From assembly GCA_030280995.1 (NCBI GenBank), contig JASXTE010000002.1:10678683-10742682 (forward strand): a DNA stretch of 64,000 nt, read 5' to 3'. This document shows positions 37,800 to 48,247 of the stretch, piece after piece (positions within the stretch are counted from its first letter, which is position 1; every line of letters starts with the position of its first letter). The notes under the pieces were generated by a model. That model saw only the letters and a program-made list of their open reading frames with translations, did no database searches and was not told where the DNA came from. Made by a program: the position numbers and the translations under genes. This stretch comes from Hemileia vastatrix. Lineage: Eukaryota > Basidiomycota > Pucciniomycetes > Pucciniales > Zaghouaniaceae.

Positions 37800-39840
37800 G
37801 TGACCTTTAACTCAAGGTTTATTACACTTATTACAAGTATTAGTTTCATACTTTTTAGGTACTACAGGTGCAGTAGGTTTTTTCTGCTTTTCCTGAAGTG
37901 TTTTTGAATTCTGATGTTTCACAGGTTCATTATTTTGTTTATAAGTGGTGTACCTTGCTTCATACTTATGATTTAATAATATTTCATTACAAATATTAAT
38001 AAATTCAGAATATTCATTAACCATTATTGTTCTAGCTAAAACAATTCCTCTGACAGATATAGGTAATTTATATATTATCTTATCTTTCCATAAGCTAAAA
38101 TCCATGTTAGGCTCAATGGCTTTTAATATTTTATTTAAATTCATTAAAAATACAATAGGTTTGTCACCATTAAACAGATTATACCTAGTTTTCTCATGTA
38201 ATCTTTGCTGAGTGAGCCTGAATTTAGAACACCCAAATTGTTTTTCAATTATTTGTTTCTATTCATCCAAAGAGTAATCTTTACCCTCACTCAAAACAGC
38301 TTCAAACCATAATAAAGTAACATCCTTAAACAAAGAAATTAATTTTGATGTTATTTCTTCATCTGGTAACTTATATGAGAATTACAAGTTGTCAATTCTT
38401 TGGATAAAATTTTGCCAATCAGAGCTGGCTTCCCCATCATAATTTGGGTACTGATCTATCTTAGGCCAGTTCTTCTGATTGGATTTTGTTTCACTAATCC
38501 TAGGTAAATTCAATAACTCATTTACTCTAGAGAAATGGTCTTGTATTTCCTCTTGCACGGATTTGTGACTTACATTTTCATTTTCAGACTTGACACTACC
38601 ACCAGATGGTTTTACTTGTAGTGGTATGGGGAATGATTGAGATTCATTTTTGCAAATGAAAGGATTATTATTATACTGAGTATACTTATGATTATCCTGA
38701 TTAATTAGTAGATTAGCAGTTTCAATCTCAACTTTAGTCAATCTTTGTAGCATATCAGAGACACTTTGATTTGTCTGGGCAAAAGATAACTTTGTTCTTG
38801 ATTCATTTTTCAATAAACGTGCTTCATACAACTTTTCTAACTCACAGAATTTGTTTGAAAGTTCACTGTATTTATTACTCAAAGAATCATACTTAAGAGT
38901 TAGAGCCAAGTGTTCATTCTCTAATTCTTTATTTCTTGTTGCCAGTTGAGAAATATTCAATGTTAAGGACAAAATTGTATCACTTGTGAGCTTAATTGTC
39001 TGTTCCTCACAATCAGTCATTCTATTCCATAATGCTGAAGCAACTCTATGGACAGTAGGGTTATTATTAAAATACTCCATGTCTTCCTTATCAATTTTTT
39101 CACTGTCTTGTGAACTTCTCGTAAGTGGTGGCAACTGAGGATTAACAGTATTATTATTATAAATAGTACTGTTTTTATTGACAAAAGATAAGTCAGGTGT
39201 ATCTACGTCAAAACCTAATTTTCTCAAGTCCTCCTCAATTTTTTGTACAGATTTTACATCAATAATATTACCTATATTGTAATCATCAGTATTGTGTTCA
39301 ATCTGAGAGGGTAATCTAATTACCATGGGAGTTTTGCAATCCCTGATTTTTGTTGATTTTGCTTTCCTTTTTAGGGGTGAGCTGAGGAAGTCTGATGAGG
39401 GGGAGGATCCCTGTTGCAATTGTGACTGGACCATTGCTGGTGGAACCAATCCCACTTCCATTTCTCTACTAAGATTTTTTCCTGGGAATGATGTGACCCT
39501 CTTTGGGTAGTGGGTTTTTGGTTTGGCTTCCCTATCTTTAACTCGGCCAAGGTTTGATTCATTTGTTGGAAACCCACCTTGCAGTTGTTTTGTAACTGCT
39601 CTACCTCCTTTAGCATGAAAGACTTTGATTCCTCCAGTTTCAGAACCTGCTTTTCCAGATGGGACAGTTGATCTTGCAGAGGAGGTGAAGTCTTTTTGAT
39701 TTTTATCTTTTTTAAGAGGGTGTCTTTTTCTCTATGCTCATTGACTCTGGTTGTGGGTAGGATTGACCCTCCATGGTGATGTCCTGGAGCAACGTTTTTA
39801 GCTTTAGACCTGGTGTTATAAGCAGGTTTTTCACTTACAT
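37800..39840 (-). pseudogene. B1 gag
   Basis: 38382-39461 (359 codons) is a coiled-coil-rich gag segment with ITETK-like and DQYPNYDGEASSDWQNFI parts. After a TAA, 37812-38144 holds the gag domain (NLNKILKAIEPNMDF) and a zinc knuckle CNKCNKP broken by a stop. Upstream, another frame (39371-39790) encodes a coiled coil and WKWDWFHQQW, shared with A2. A stop-free start could not be fixed. Confidence 0.82.
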
Positions 39841-40368
39841 TTTACTGTGGAGCACTTTTTGTGTCTTTAAATAACAATTTTACATGTCTAAAAAAGGGAA
39901 AACCTATATGGTAATTAGTAGACAAAAATTATTAGCAATACAATTACTAATAAAAGCTCTGGAGCTTACAATGAATTTATATCTTTATTTATTTAAATAA
40001 AATATAAGAAAAATTTGAAAAACTTTGTGAAAAATAAAATAATAAGCTTAGCTAGACCTTTATAAGGGTGAATATTTAGCTTACCAAGCTTTAACCAAAT
40101 ACCAATTTGACTGGGTGTTATAATGGTGACCAAATACCAAGTGAAATTGGGTTTATATTGGGTACAGTTACTACTGTAAATACCTAATTTTATTATAAAA
40201 AATTAGTAAAGTTATTATAAGGGTTCTTTTAAGTAATCATTGAGTTTTGATGACCCACTAATATTCTTCAGACCCAAATATTTGTTTTGTTTGAGATATA
40301 CTAGAGTAAAAATCACATCCTAAGGCTTATACTAAATAATAAGTAATAACTAAGGAAAGACCCCCAAT

Positions 40369-41546
40369 TTTCAGTATATACTAGTATTTAAGTATGAGTT
40401 AATAGTAAATATTAATGGTATAACTACTTATTAATAAATGATTTAGTGATTAAACCTTAGGGGCAGACTAATAAAATAGTTATTCTCAATTAAACTCACA
40501 ATACTTGGATTTTTATGTGTGCTAGTGGTGGAAAATAGAATAATAAAATATAGTTATAGCTTATATAAAGATAATATCAATCTATAAATGCTTTATAATA
40601 TATTTCTATATCATAATAATTGTTTTGTAGTGATTTTTTAATGTGTAGTAAGTAAGTGATTTCTAATAACCCGTCTAAATCCTCCCTTACTTATACCAAA
40701 ATCCACTGGAGTGCATAGACCTTCAATCCAGATGATGTCACTTCTATCCCCGGCAATTACAGCACTGTGAGGGCCCATAACCTCCCCATGGCGTCTACTT
40801 CAAGCAGTTTCAACACCCAGACCTCCAGTAAGGACCCTTTATCACAAATAATGATACCTCAGACCCATACCATAAATAGAATAAACAGATCAAAGTGGAT
40901 ACCATAAAGAAACAGGTAAAATAACTCATCCAAAGAGGATAAAATGAAACCCAAAGTATATAAAGGGAAATAATTAACTGTACAAGCTCCCAACAACATC
41001 CCCATGCATCCATATTAACCCAGTAATGATATCCCAACTCATAAATCCATGAAAATCCATCCAAGGAAGCAGATTGAGTTGTCCAAACTGGATATATGCG
41101 CCTGAAATAGGTGTATATGCTTGTGTGGGAGTTGTGAGTCCACTGAGTACGTCCATATGACCCAAAATAAGAAGAAAAATAAAGGTTATAGGCTATTAAG
41201 AGGTTAAAACCCACTTATAGACCTAAATATACATAATATAACTACATATTTCACTGAATATGAGGTTTATGTATACATATAAGCTTATTTATGTCTATAA
41301 TTACTTAATATCACTTGAGATAAGTATATTATGACTCTATTAACACCTTAATAAGTATTTTTAGGCTATGGATAAGCTATTTAAACTACTATAAGTCATA
41401 TTATAGTGTAATAAATATATATATATGTATTATAACCATATTTATAAGTATTTTAACCTTATTTTTAAGTAATAAGCTTAATTTAATTAAGGTTATCTTA
41501 TTTTAAATATAAGAAAAATTCAGTCCTGGAGATATCTAAGCTGATA
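40369..41546 (-). repeat. 5' LTR of B1
   Basis: On the + strand it starts TTTCAGTATATACTAG (expected TGTCAG) and ends TATCTAAGCTGATA, next to the duplication GTCTC. In element sense the LTR is followed by ATTGGGGGTCTTTCC; related bases follow the A2 and A3 5' LTRs, making a possible primer-binding site beginning TGG. Confidence 0.88.
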
Positions 41547-42059
41547 GTCTCAATGCAAGGAATATGTGAAAACCCTGAAAGACCAGTACAACATGACTGG
41601 ACCAATATAACCCACAAATTTATTGGAAGGAAAGGGGATGCTGGAGCTAAATTATCAGCCCCCTGGCTCCTTCAGTGGTGCGGGGCCCATCCCAGTGAGT
41701 CTTCTGATGTTTTGTTATCAGAAGTTCACTTTCCACCAGAACTGATTCTTCCTCTTGATTCTAAGCAGCAGGCTTGGGATGCGGCACCAATTGGAAGCAC
41801 AAGAGAGGATCAGAAAGGGGTTAAAGTACACCAAGAAGAGAAGAAGGCAGAAAAAAGAAAGGGGATGGCAGAAAATGTAAAGATGGATGGTGCAGGGAAG
41901 GAATTTGTCTGCTAGCCTCTTCATGGGTCAGGGGTCCCACCTGGAAAGTCTCCTGGTGTTTCATTATCATCAGTAGACTTACTGCAATAACTGACACTTT
42001 CTCTTGATGCTAAGTTTCATGGCTTGGAGGGGGCATTGGAGGAAGAGGAGGAACTGGAA

Positions 42060-43520
42060 TGCAACAAAACAGCTTATAACATATCTGCCAAGATTTCAGC
42101 TGAGGTCCAGCCTCAAAGCCAACAAAAATCCTCAAGGAAACGGTCCCTGAAGCTTAATTGGAATTCATGCTGCTGTATGAAGATGTAAAATTAAAGACCC
42201 TACCACCTCATCAGCTGTATGACTTAACCATTGATCTGAGGCCAGGTGCAACCCCTCAATTCAGCCACATGATTCCATTATCAAACCTAAATTCAATAGC
42301 ACTAAAATATATAATTGATGAGAGCTTTAAGAATGGTCTTATTATTGAATTGTAATCTCCCTTGGCTGCCCCTGTGAGTTTTTCAGGAAAAAAGGATGGT
42401 TCACTAAGACCTTGCATGGATTTCAGAAGGTTAAATGTGCTGGTGGTAAAGAACAGATATCCCCTTCCTTTGACTAGTGATTTAATTGATAGTCTTCAAT
42501 GTGCAGAGGTCTTCACATCTCTAGATCTCAGAGAAGGTTACCACAACGTACGTGTAAAAGAAGGTGATGAACACAAACTGGCATTCTGAACTATGTTTGG
42601 TCATTTTGAATGGTTGGTAATGCCATTTGGTCCACTTAATGCACCTGAAACTTACCAACACTTCACCAACAGAATTTTTACAGACAGAATAGGGATAGAT
42701 GTAGTGGTATACCTGGACAACATCTTGATTTACTCCAGATCAATGGAGGAACACCAGATACATGTAAAGGAATTTTTTCAGTGCTTGAGAGAGGCCCAGG
42801 TATGGTTAAAACCAGAGAAATGTGTCTTCTCAGTGATATAAATCTCCTACTTGGGTATTATCATTTCAAAGAATTGGGTACAAATGAAACAGGAGAAAGT
42901 AAAGACAGAAACAGAATGGCTGACACCAAAATTAGTAAAGGAGCTCCAGTCATTTCTAGGCTTTTTCAAATTTTTACCACTATTTTATTGAAAAATTACT
43001 CCCACATCTGCTGACCATTGCACAACCTCACAAAGAAGGAAGCCAAATTTATCTGGAAAAGTAGCCAACAAGATGTGTTTGACTACCTGAAAAGAAAATT
43101 TGTGACAGCCCCTATTCTTGCAATCCCTGACTTATTAAAGCCATTTGTTCTGGAATTTGACTGCACAGATGTTTCACTAGGTGCAGTATTATCCTGATAC
43201 AATGCTGAAAATGTCTTGCACCCAGTAGCTTATTTGTCACAAACACTTCTAGGTGTCGAGTTAAACTATGAAATATATGGTAAGAAGTTATTGGCACTAG
43301 TAGAAACGGTATACACCTGGCGCCACTATTTGGAAGGAGGGCCTCACAGGTTACAAGTTATTATTTGCATGGACCTAAAAAACTTGGAAACCTTTCTGAC
43401 CAGTAAAAAGTTAATTTGCCTGAAGGCACACTGAGCAGAACTGCTAAGCAGCATTAACTTTGTTGTCACATTCCAACCAGAGAAGAAAAGTGGCAAACCT
43501 GATGTGCTATCATGACATCC
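42060..43520 (+). pseudogene. C reverse transcriptase and RNase H, broken
   Basis: 42158-42355 (LPPHQLYDLTIDLRPGATPQF), 42362-42589 ([27 protein letters not shown]) and 42593-42841 (MPFGPLNAPETYQ, VVYLDNILIYS) are consecutive parts of a chromovirus polymerase. The active-site YLDD reads YLDN. RNase H follows at 43080-43440 (VLEFDCTDVSLGAVLS-like, AYLSQTLLGVELNYEIYGKKLLA). Stops separate all pieces. Confidence 0.86.
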
Positions 43521-44167
43521 TGACTTGCGCCCAGCACTGGGCCAACTACACACTTTTGGGGCAATGTTGTTGAAGGGGGGCCTTGAAGAGGGGGTAATCC
43601 TAGACAAGGTGGAATTGGTGGATGAGAATTTGATGGAATGGGGAAGAAGGGGGAAGAAAAGCAATAGAGAGTGAAGTTGTTGGTGAAGGAGCTGTAATCA
43701 AATGAGGTATTTTCAAGGAAAGGATTGCAGGAGTATCACCTGGAAGGGGGAGTGCTGTATTGGAATGGGAGGATAGTGGTGCTATATGATGAGGAGCTCA
43801 AGAGGCAGGTGGTCAAATCAAGGCATTATTCCCCAATGGCAGGACACCCAGGACTGCTGAAGACTGTGTAGTTGGTGAATTTTAACTTTTACTGGAAGTC
43901 CATGAAGGCATACATCCAGCACTATGTAGCTGTGTGTGACTCTTGTCAGAGGAACAAGGTTATTCCAATGAAAAAAACACCACTGATTCTACTAAACATT
44001 GCCAAGCAGCCATGGAAGGAGCTCTCCTATGATCTTATAGTGGAATTACCCAAGTCTCAAGGAAAGAATGCTATTGTCATAGTAGTTGACTGCTGCACCA
44101 AGATGGCACACCTCATCCCCACCACTACTAAGGTTACATCTGTGATGGATGCACCCCACATGTACTG

Positions 44168-44238
44168 GTCTGATTAGCTCAGTGGTAGAGCAGCCAGAAT
44201 GTATTAGGTGGCCATGGGTTTGACCCCCATATTGGACA
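44168..44238 (+). tRNA. tRNA-like module in the first TRIM LTR (not a functional tRNA)
   Basis: GTCTGAT can pair with ATTGGAC as acceptor stem, with one G-T pair. The D arm GCTC…GAGC and the T arm (ATGGG…CCCAT) are intact. TAGCTCAGTGG matches the Pol III A box and GGTTTGACCCC the B box with two changes. The anticodon arm does not pair properly and lacks T33, so no amino acid is assigned. A T4 run follows shortly, in ATTCTTTTCC. Confidence 0.6.
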
Positions 44239-44259
44239 GTATTCTTTTCCACCTTAACA

Positions 44260-44273
44260 GGTTATGGGCCCAG
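44260..44273 (+). promoter_or_regulatory. primer-binding site, initiator tRNA-Met anticodon arm type
   Basis: GGTTATGGGCCCAG is the reverse complement of CTGGGCCCATAACC, the anticodon arm typical of eukaryotic initiator tRNA-Met. Ty1/copia-type elements such as Drosophila copia prime from a tRNA half ending there. It starts on the first base after the LTR. Confidence 0.75.
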
Positions 44274-44358
44274 AACTATGGGATCCTGGAGTTAGGGTAC
44301 TGGCATGGGATGCTTGGTGCATGGGGAGGGGGGTGATGGATGCACCTTGCATGTATTG

Positions 44359-44429
44359 GTCTGATTAGCTCAGTGGTAGAGCAGCCAGCATGCATTAGGT
44401 GGTCATGGGTTCAACCCCCATATTAGACA
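44359..44429 (+). tRNA. tRNA-like module in the second TRIM LTR (not a functional tRNA)
   Basis: Same structure as the copy at 44168. The acceptor GTCTGAT/ATTAGAC pairs throughout, with one G-T. The D arm and the five-pair T arm are intact; the A box TAGCTCAGTGG is perfect; the B box is GGTTCAACCCC. The anticodon stem is weak. It is followed by ATTCTTTTCC, a possible Pol III stop. Confidence 0.6.
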
Positions 44430-44956
44430 GTATTCTTTTCCACCTTAACAACATCAGAGGGTATTGCAGACTTAATGGTGGCACATGTCTGGAAACTACA
44501 TGGATTGCCTGAAAGTATAGTATCAAATAGGGGAAGTACTTTTAACTCTAAGCTGTAAAAAGCAATGTATGAGCAACTGAACATTAGGGGGTGTCAGTTC
44601 TGGCAAATCCGCACTTAAATTAAGTGCGGATTTCAAACCAAATCAGCACTTACAAATCAGCACTTAAATTTTGCAAAAAAGTCACTTATTTCAAAAAAGG
44701 GTGTCAGTTATGACCTCAAATCAGCACTTTTTTCCCGTTTTTTTTCACAACCACATTTTGGCCACAAAACATCCCTTCATTTCTTACCCCATCCCTGTCA
44801 CATGTGACACACTGACCTTCCTTGCTACCTACCCATCAATCCTCGGCACACACCCCTTCCTGACATTTTCAATATTTTGACCAGGCATGTTTACATTCTT
44901 TTTTACTTATTTCTTCTACTTTTTAATCTTTTTTCTTGTTATGTGCCAGTTTCATA

Positions 44957-45043
44957 ATGCCTCCCAGACATTCCAAATCTCAAAAGGTAACTCAAAAATC
45001 TGCTTCGTCACAAAAGTCTCCTCGTAAAGCAAGGATTACATAG
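44957..45043 (+). pseudogene. Harbinger accessory ORF1 remnant, H1
   Basis: MPPRHSKSQKVTQKSASSQ runs 28 codons to a TAG. It corresponds to the ORF1 starts in H4 and H3. The sequence to about 45350 shows no continuing frame and includes a perfect hairpin, so ORF1 is lost. Confidence 0.5.
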
Positions 45044-45574
45044 AAAAAAAATCAGTGACTTTTTCTATTACTTACAACTGTTTTTACAGAATTGAAAACT
45101 ATGTTTCAGCTAATATTTTATGGAAGTGAACTCTGTTCTTCGCCCGAAGAACAGAGTTCATCCTCCTATTTTCACACTCTGTTTGCACCAATCTCCATCC
45201 CTTTCAATTCTATCAACACATGCTTGTCTTCCCTCCCCATGCCTTTCGCTATCCTCCCAGCCCCATTGTATGCCATCCTCTTTTGATCCCCATTTCACCC
45301 CTCTCAACCTCTCCCAGACCCTTTTCTTCATTTAAAATGCCTCGGAACCCTTAATCTTCCCTTCCAACTCTTTCCCAACCTTTGAGTGACTGAAAAAATA
45401 TGCGTTTGCTGAAAAATATGCGATTTCATGTTGAGTTGATGAAAGAAAACACAGAGAGAAAAAAAAATAAGACTTTAACAGCAAATTCAAAAACCAAAAA
45501 AATATGCAAAAAAATTTACCATTCTCAGTGAATAATACATGCAAATTGATAATTTGAAGAGAAAGAGAAAAAAA

Positions 45575-46834
45575 TTAAAATTGCGTTGAAAAATGTTGGA
45601 GTGTTATTGGAAGGATTTTCGCCCTTATACTAGTTGATTGAGAAATAGAAGTGTTGGATATAGTCGGAGGTGAATCAACTTGTTCATCTTCATACAGCTC
45701 TAACCATTGATCTTTGAGGTCAGCAAGTAGGTTATGAAGTATAGTGCAACACAGAATCCAGTTGATCACCGCCTCCATTTCAGATTTATTTCTAAGAGGA
45801 CTTCTTAATTCCCTTAAACTAGAAAAACGGCCTTTCAAGATTCCAATAGAATGTTCAATACGGACTCTTGACTTTGCCAAATGATTGTTGAATTTGGCAT
45901 TTTGACTGTCTTCTGAAGCTGCTCCCCGAAAAGCAGGAAGTACATACTTTCCATTCTCATAAGCAGAATCTGCAAGAAGATACTGATTTTCATCAAAGAA
46001 TTTTTCAGGTTCATTTGAAATATGCATTCTTTGGAAGACGTAGGAGTCATGACATGAGCCAGGATAGCCAGCAAAGAATGATATAAATTTTTTGTTTACG
46101 TCACATATAAGCTGAACGTTAATTGAATATCTATAAAGAAGATATATTTGTTTGTGTTAGTTTCAAGGAGGATGAAAGGAGTTAAAAATAATCTACCTCT
46201 TTTTACGGTCAAAGTAATTGTTTCCACCTTGAGCAGGTTTCTGGCTCAAAGGAATAGTAGTACCATCAACAAAACCAATACATCCTGGAAAGCCCTCTGC
46301 TTGCATAACCTGAGATGATTCAAGTCGCTCTTCTTTTGTTGGCCAGGTGAGAAGTTGAGATTCCAAGGAGTTGATGGCAGTGATACATCGTTTGGTATAA
46401 GTGTTAACTGAACCATACCCTAAATCAAAGACATTTTCTAAACGTTTCAAAGCGGCTCCATTACCATTTGAACCCAAACAACATAGTGTGATGGCCAATT
46501 GAATTGAAGGATGTTGTTGTTCTTTTTGAGAATTATTGTGAAATATGGGATGATCCTGAATAAGCTCAAGCAATTTAAGGAAACATTCCTGAGAAGTCCT
46601 GAACAGCCATCTAAAACTGGGTGTAGATAGTTTAAGAAGTGTTTGGATGGTGTACTTGGGGGTATGAAGTACTTGAGGCTTTCTGGGAAGAAGGTAACGT
46701 TTCCTGGCCATTTTTGATAAAACGACAAAATCTTCTTCTAGATCAGAATCGGAATCAGAGTCCAAGAGCAGTTCAAGCGCCATGAAAGTCATTGCTTTAT
46801 GTAATTTATCACGATTTGAAAGTGAGGAAGGCAT
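45575..46834 (-). CDS. Harbinger (DDE_Tnp_4) transposase, two exons, 397 aa
   Basis: Exon 1 is 46834-46197; the intron 46196-46131 (GTAGAT…ACTAAC…CTTTATAG) is 66 bp; exon 2 is 46130-45575, giving 398 codons including the stop. An acidic N-terminus is followed by helical segments. The catalytic Asp lies in CIGFVDGTTIPLSQKP, the second Asp in GSCHDSYVFQ and the Glu in RVRIEHSIGILKGRF. No internal stop was found. It would cut and paste Harbinger elements, possibly also the MITEs with AGGGGGT ends, but Harbinger transposases usually need the ORF1 protein, which is lost here. Confidence 0.9.
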
Positions 46835-47142
46835 GACTCTTATATGATATGATATGAAGATGTAAATGATGTATGATGTTTTGGGTTATGAAGTGTTATG
46901 CTGTGGAGTGCTGCGTATGAATGGGATGATGCTGACAAATCAGTGAAATGGGACTTGATGGTGAAATCAGCACTTTTGGTTGAGAAAGTGCGGATTTGAG
47001 TGAAATAAGTGACTTATTTCATTTTGAAATCCACCAGTATTGGGGCTAGTGTGTTTTGGAAATCCGCACTTATTTAAGTGCGGATTTGGTCAAATTTAAG
47101 TGCGGATTTGTAAGTGCGGATTTGCCAGAACTGACACCCCCT

Positions 47143-47940
47143 ATTAAGCCCATCTTGTCAACAGCATGACATCCACAGACTTACAGGCAATCTGAGATGG
47201 TGAATAAGGCAATTGAACAATATTTGTGCCACTTCATTAACTATCAGCAAGATGATTGGGTGCAGCTGTTACCACTGGCTGAATTCTCATACAATAACTA
47301 GACACATGCTGCAACAGGTATGTCACCTTTTTATACCAACTATAGATATCACCCAACATTCTCAATTGGTACCCCATCCATGTTACAAGTCCCAGAAGCA
47401 GAAGAGCAGATGCAAAGAATATTAAGTATATGTCAAGAACTAGAAGCAGCTCTCAAGTTATCTCAGCAGTCAAGGAAGGACCCAGCAGTGCATGCTACAG
47501 GTTGTTGACAAGTTTTGGTTAATCTCATGTTTCCTTTCCACATTGTGCCGCAATGCTAAATTAGATCACAAGAAAGTGGGGGCCATTCAAAGTCAAACAC
47601 AAGGTATCTGACTCAGCTTATGAACTGGAACTACCAATCTCAAGCAGGAAAGTTCATCCAGTTTTCAACATTTCATTGCTCACAAAGCATAAAGAAGATA
47701 CAATCCCAGGTTGTCCCAGAAGAGGAGCCACCAGCACCAATCCAGGTGGAAAATGAAAAGGAGTTTGAGGTGGAAAAGGTTGTTTCTAAGAGGGTGTATA
47801 GGGGAAGGGTTTCAGTACTTGGTGCATTGGAAAGGATATGGGGTTGGAGATAGGTCTTGGGAACCAGTGGAAAATTTGGTGAATACTAAGGAAAAGTTGA
47901 AGGAGTTTGAGAAGGAGCGCAGGGGGCAGGAGGGGTAAAA
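47143..47940 (+). pseudogene. C integrase end and chromodomain
   Basis: After H1 the integrase continues (MVNKAIEQYLCHFINYQQDDW; AATGMSPFYTNY) and ends in a chromodomain. FEVEKVVSKRVYRGR and, one frame over, FQYLVHWKGYGVGDRSWEP and VENL (about 47776-47876) form one domain split by a frameshift. Chromodomains of this type guide integration to modified histones. The tail is followed by GGGGTAAAAGAGGGGGT, a polypurine tract. Confidence 0.86.
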
Positions 47941-47950
47941 GAGGGGGTAA

Positions 47951-48247
47951 TGTTAGGATTTGGTTGAGAGGTGAGGAGGAGGAGGAGCACCTATGGGCAC
48001 TACACATTGTGAGAGGCAGAAGAGGGGAGATTGCATAAGGAGGTTAAATGGGGCAAGCAATGTGGAGCACTCCTCATTTCTAATCTCACTACTAAATTAA
48101 CATAGACAATCCTGGTTTCCCTCACTGTTGGCAGCCCCAACATAGTCAGTCTTAGTTAGTCTCACTGCTGTATGCAGCATAGTCAGTCCTGTTCTAGGCT
48201 AGTGTCAGTACTAGTAGTAGACCACCTTCTTAGGTCACATCTTAACA
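47951..48247 (+). repeat. 3' LTR of C
   Basis: It runs from TGTTAGGATTTGGTTGAGAGG to CACATCTTAACA, followed by GTTTG, the probable target duplication. It aligns with 31109-31422. Confidence 0.9.

Larger units (their letters stand above)
32755..41546 (-). mobile_element. Ty3/gypsy family B element B1, full length, defective
   Basis: LTRs at 32755-33934 and 40369-41546 (minus orientation) enclose gag, reverse transcriptase, RNase H and integrase regions. The target duplication GTCTC lies at 32750-32754 and 41547-41551, giving exact ends and a length of 8792 bp. It lies inside element C. It lacks a protease domain, has a changed polymerase active site, and is cut by a CACTA-type MITE at 35123-35383. 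Confidence 0.94.
44141..44450 (+). mobile_element. 310-bp miniature LTR retrotransposon (TRIM) with tRNA-like LTRs
   Basis: Two direct repeats of 119 bp (44141-44259, 44332-44450; TGTGATGG…CTTAACA) enclose 72 bp. ACATC is duplicated on both sides (44136-44140, 44451-44455). Directly after the first repeat comes GGTTATGGGCCCAG, a primer-binding site complementary to an initiator tRNA-Met anticodon arm. Directly before the second comes the purine run ATGGGGAGGGGGG. There is no coding capacity. Each LTR contains a tRNA-like module. It sits in the integrase of element C. Confidence 0.9.
44586..47142 (-). mobile_element. PIF/Harbinger transposon H1, complete ends
   Basis: The terminal inverted repeats start AGGGGGTGTCAGTTCTGGCA and extend into repeated AAATCCGCACTT units. 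The 3-bp duplication ATT lies at 44583-44585 and 47143-47145. It is 2557 bp long, inserted in the integrase of element C. It has an apparently intact transposase gene on the minus strand and a decayed accessory ORF on the plus strand. Confidence 0.93.
43740..47145 (+). pseudogene. C integrase, interrupted by TRIM and H1
   Basis: 43870-44135 encodes the zinc module (YVAVCDSCQRNK) and the start of the core (LSYDLIVELPKSQGKN, VVDCCTKMAHLIPTT). The frame is broken at 44136 by the miniature element, continues as EGIADLMVAHVWKLHGLP and is broken again by H1 at 44586. Confidence 0.85.
31109..48247 (+). mobile_element. Ty3/gypsy chromovirus C, full length, decayed and triply invaded
   Basis: Short LTRs (31109-31422 and 47951-48247) enclose gag, protease, polymerase, integrase and chromodomain remnants. 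The flanks GCTTG (31104-31108) and GTTTG (48248-48252) differ by one base and are the probable target duplication. Inside lie B1 (32755-41546), the miniature tRNA-LTR element (44141-44450) and Harbinger H1 (44586-47142), each with its own target duplication. Confidence 0.92.

Noticed and set aside
44168..44429. Two functional tRNA genes
   Set aside because: The anticodon stem does not pair and position 33 is not T in either copy, and both lie inside the LTRs of one retroelement.
45092..45335. Two short overlapping frames in H1
   Set aside because: They lie over the hairpin and a pyrimidine-rich stretch, have no match to ORF1 in H3 or H4 and no recognisable domain.
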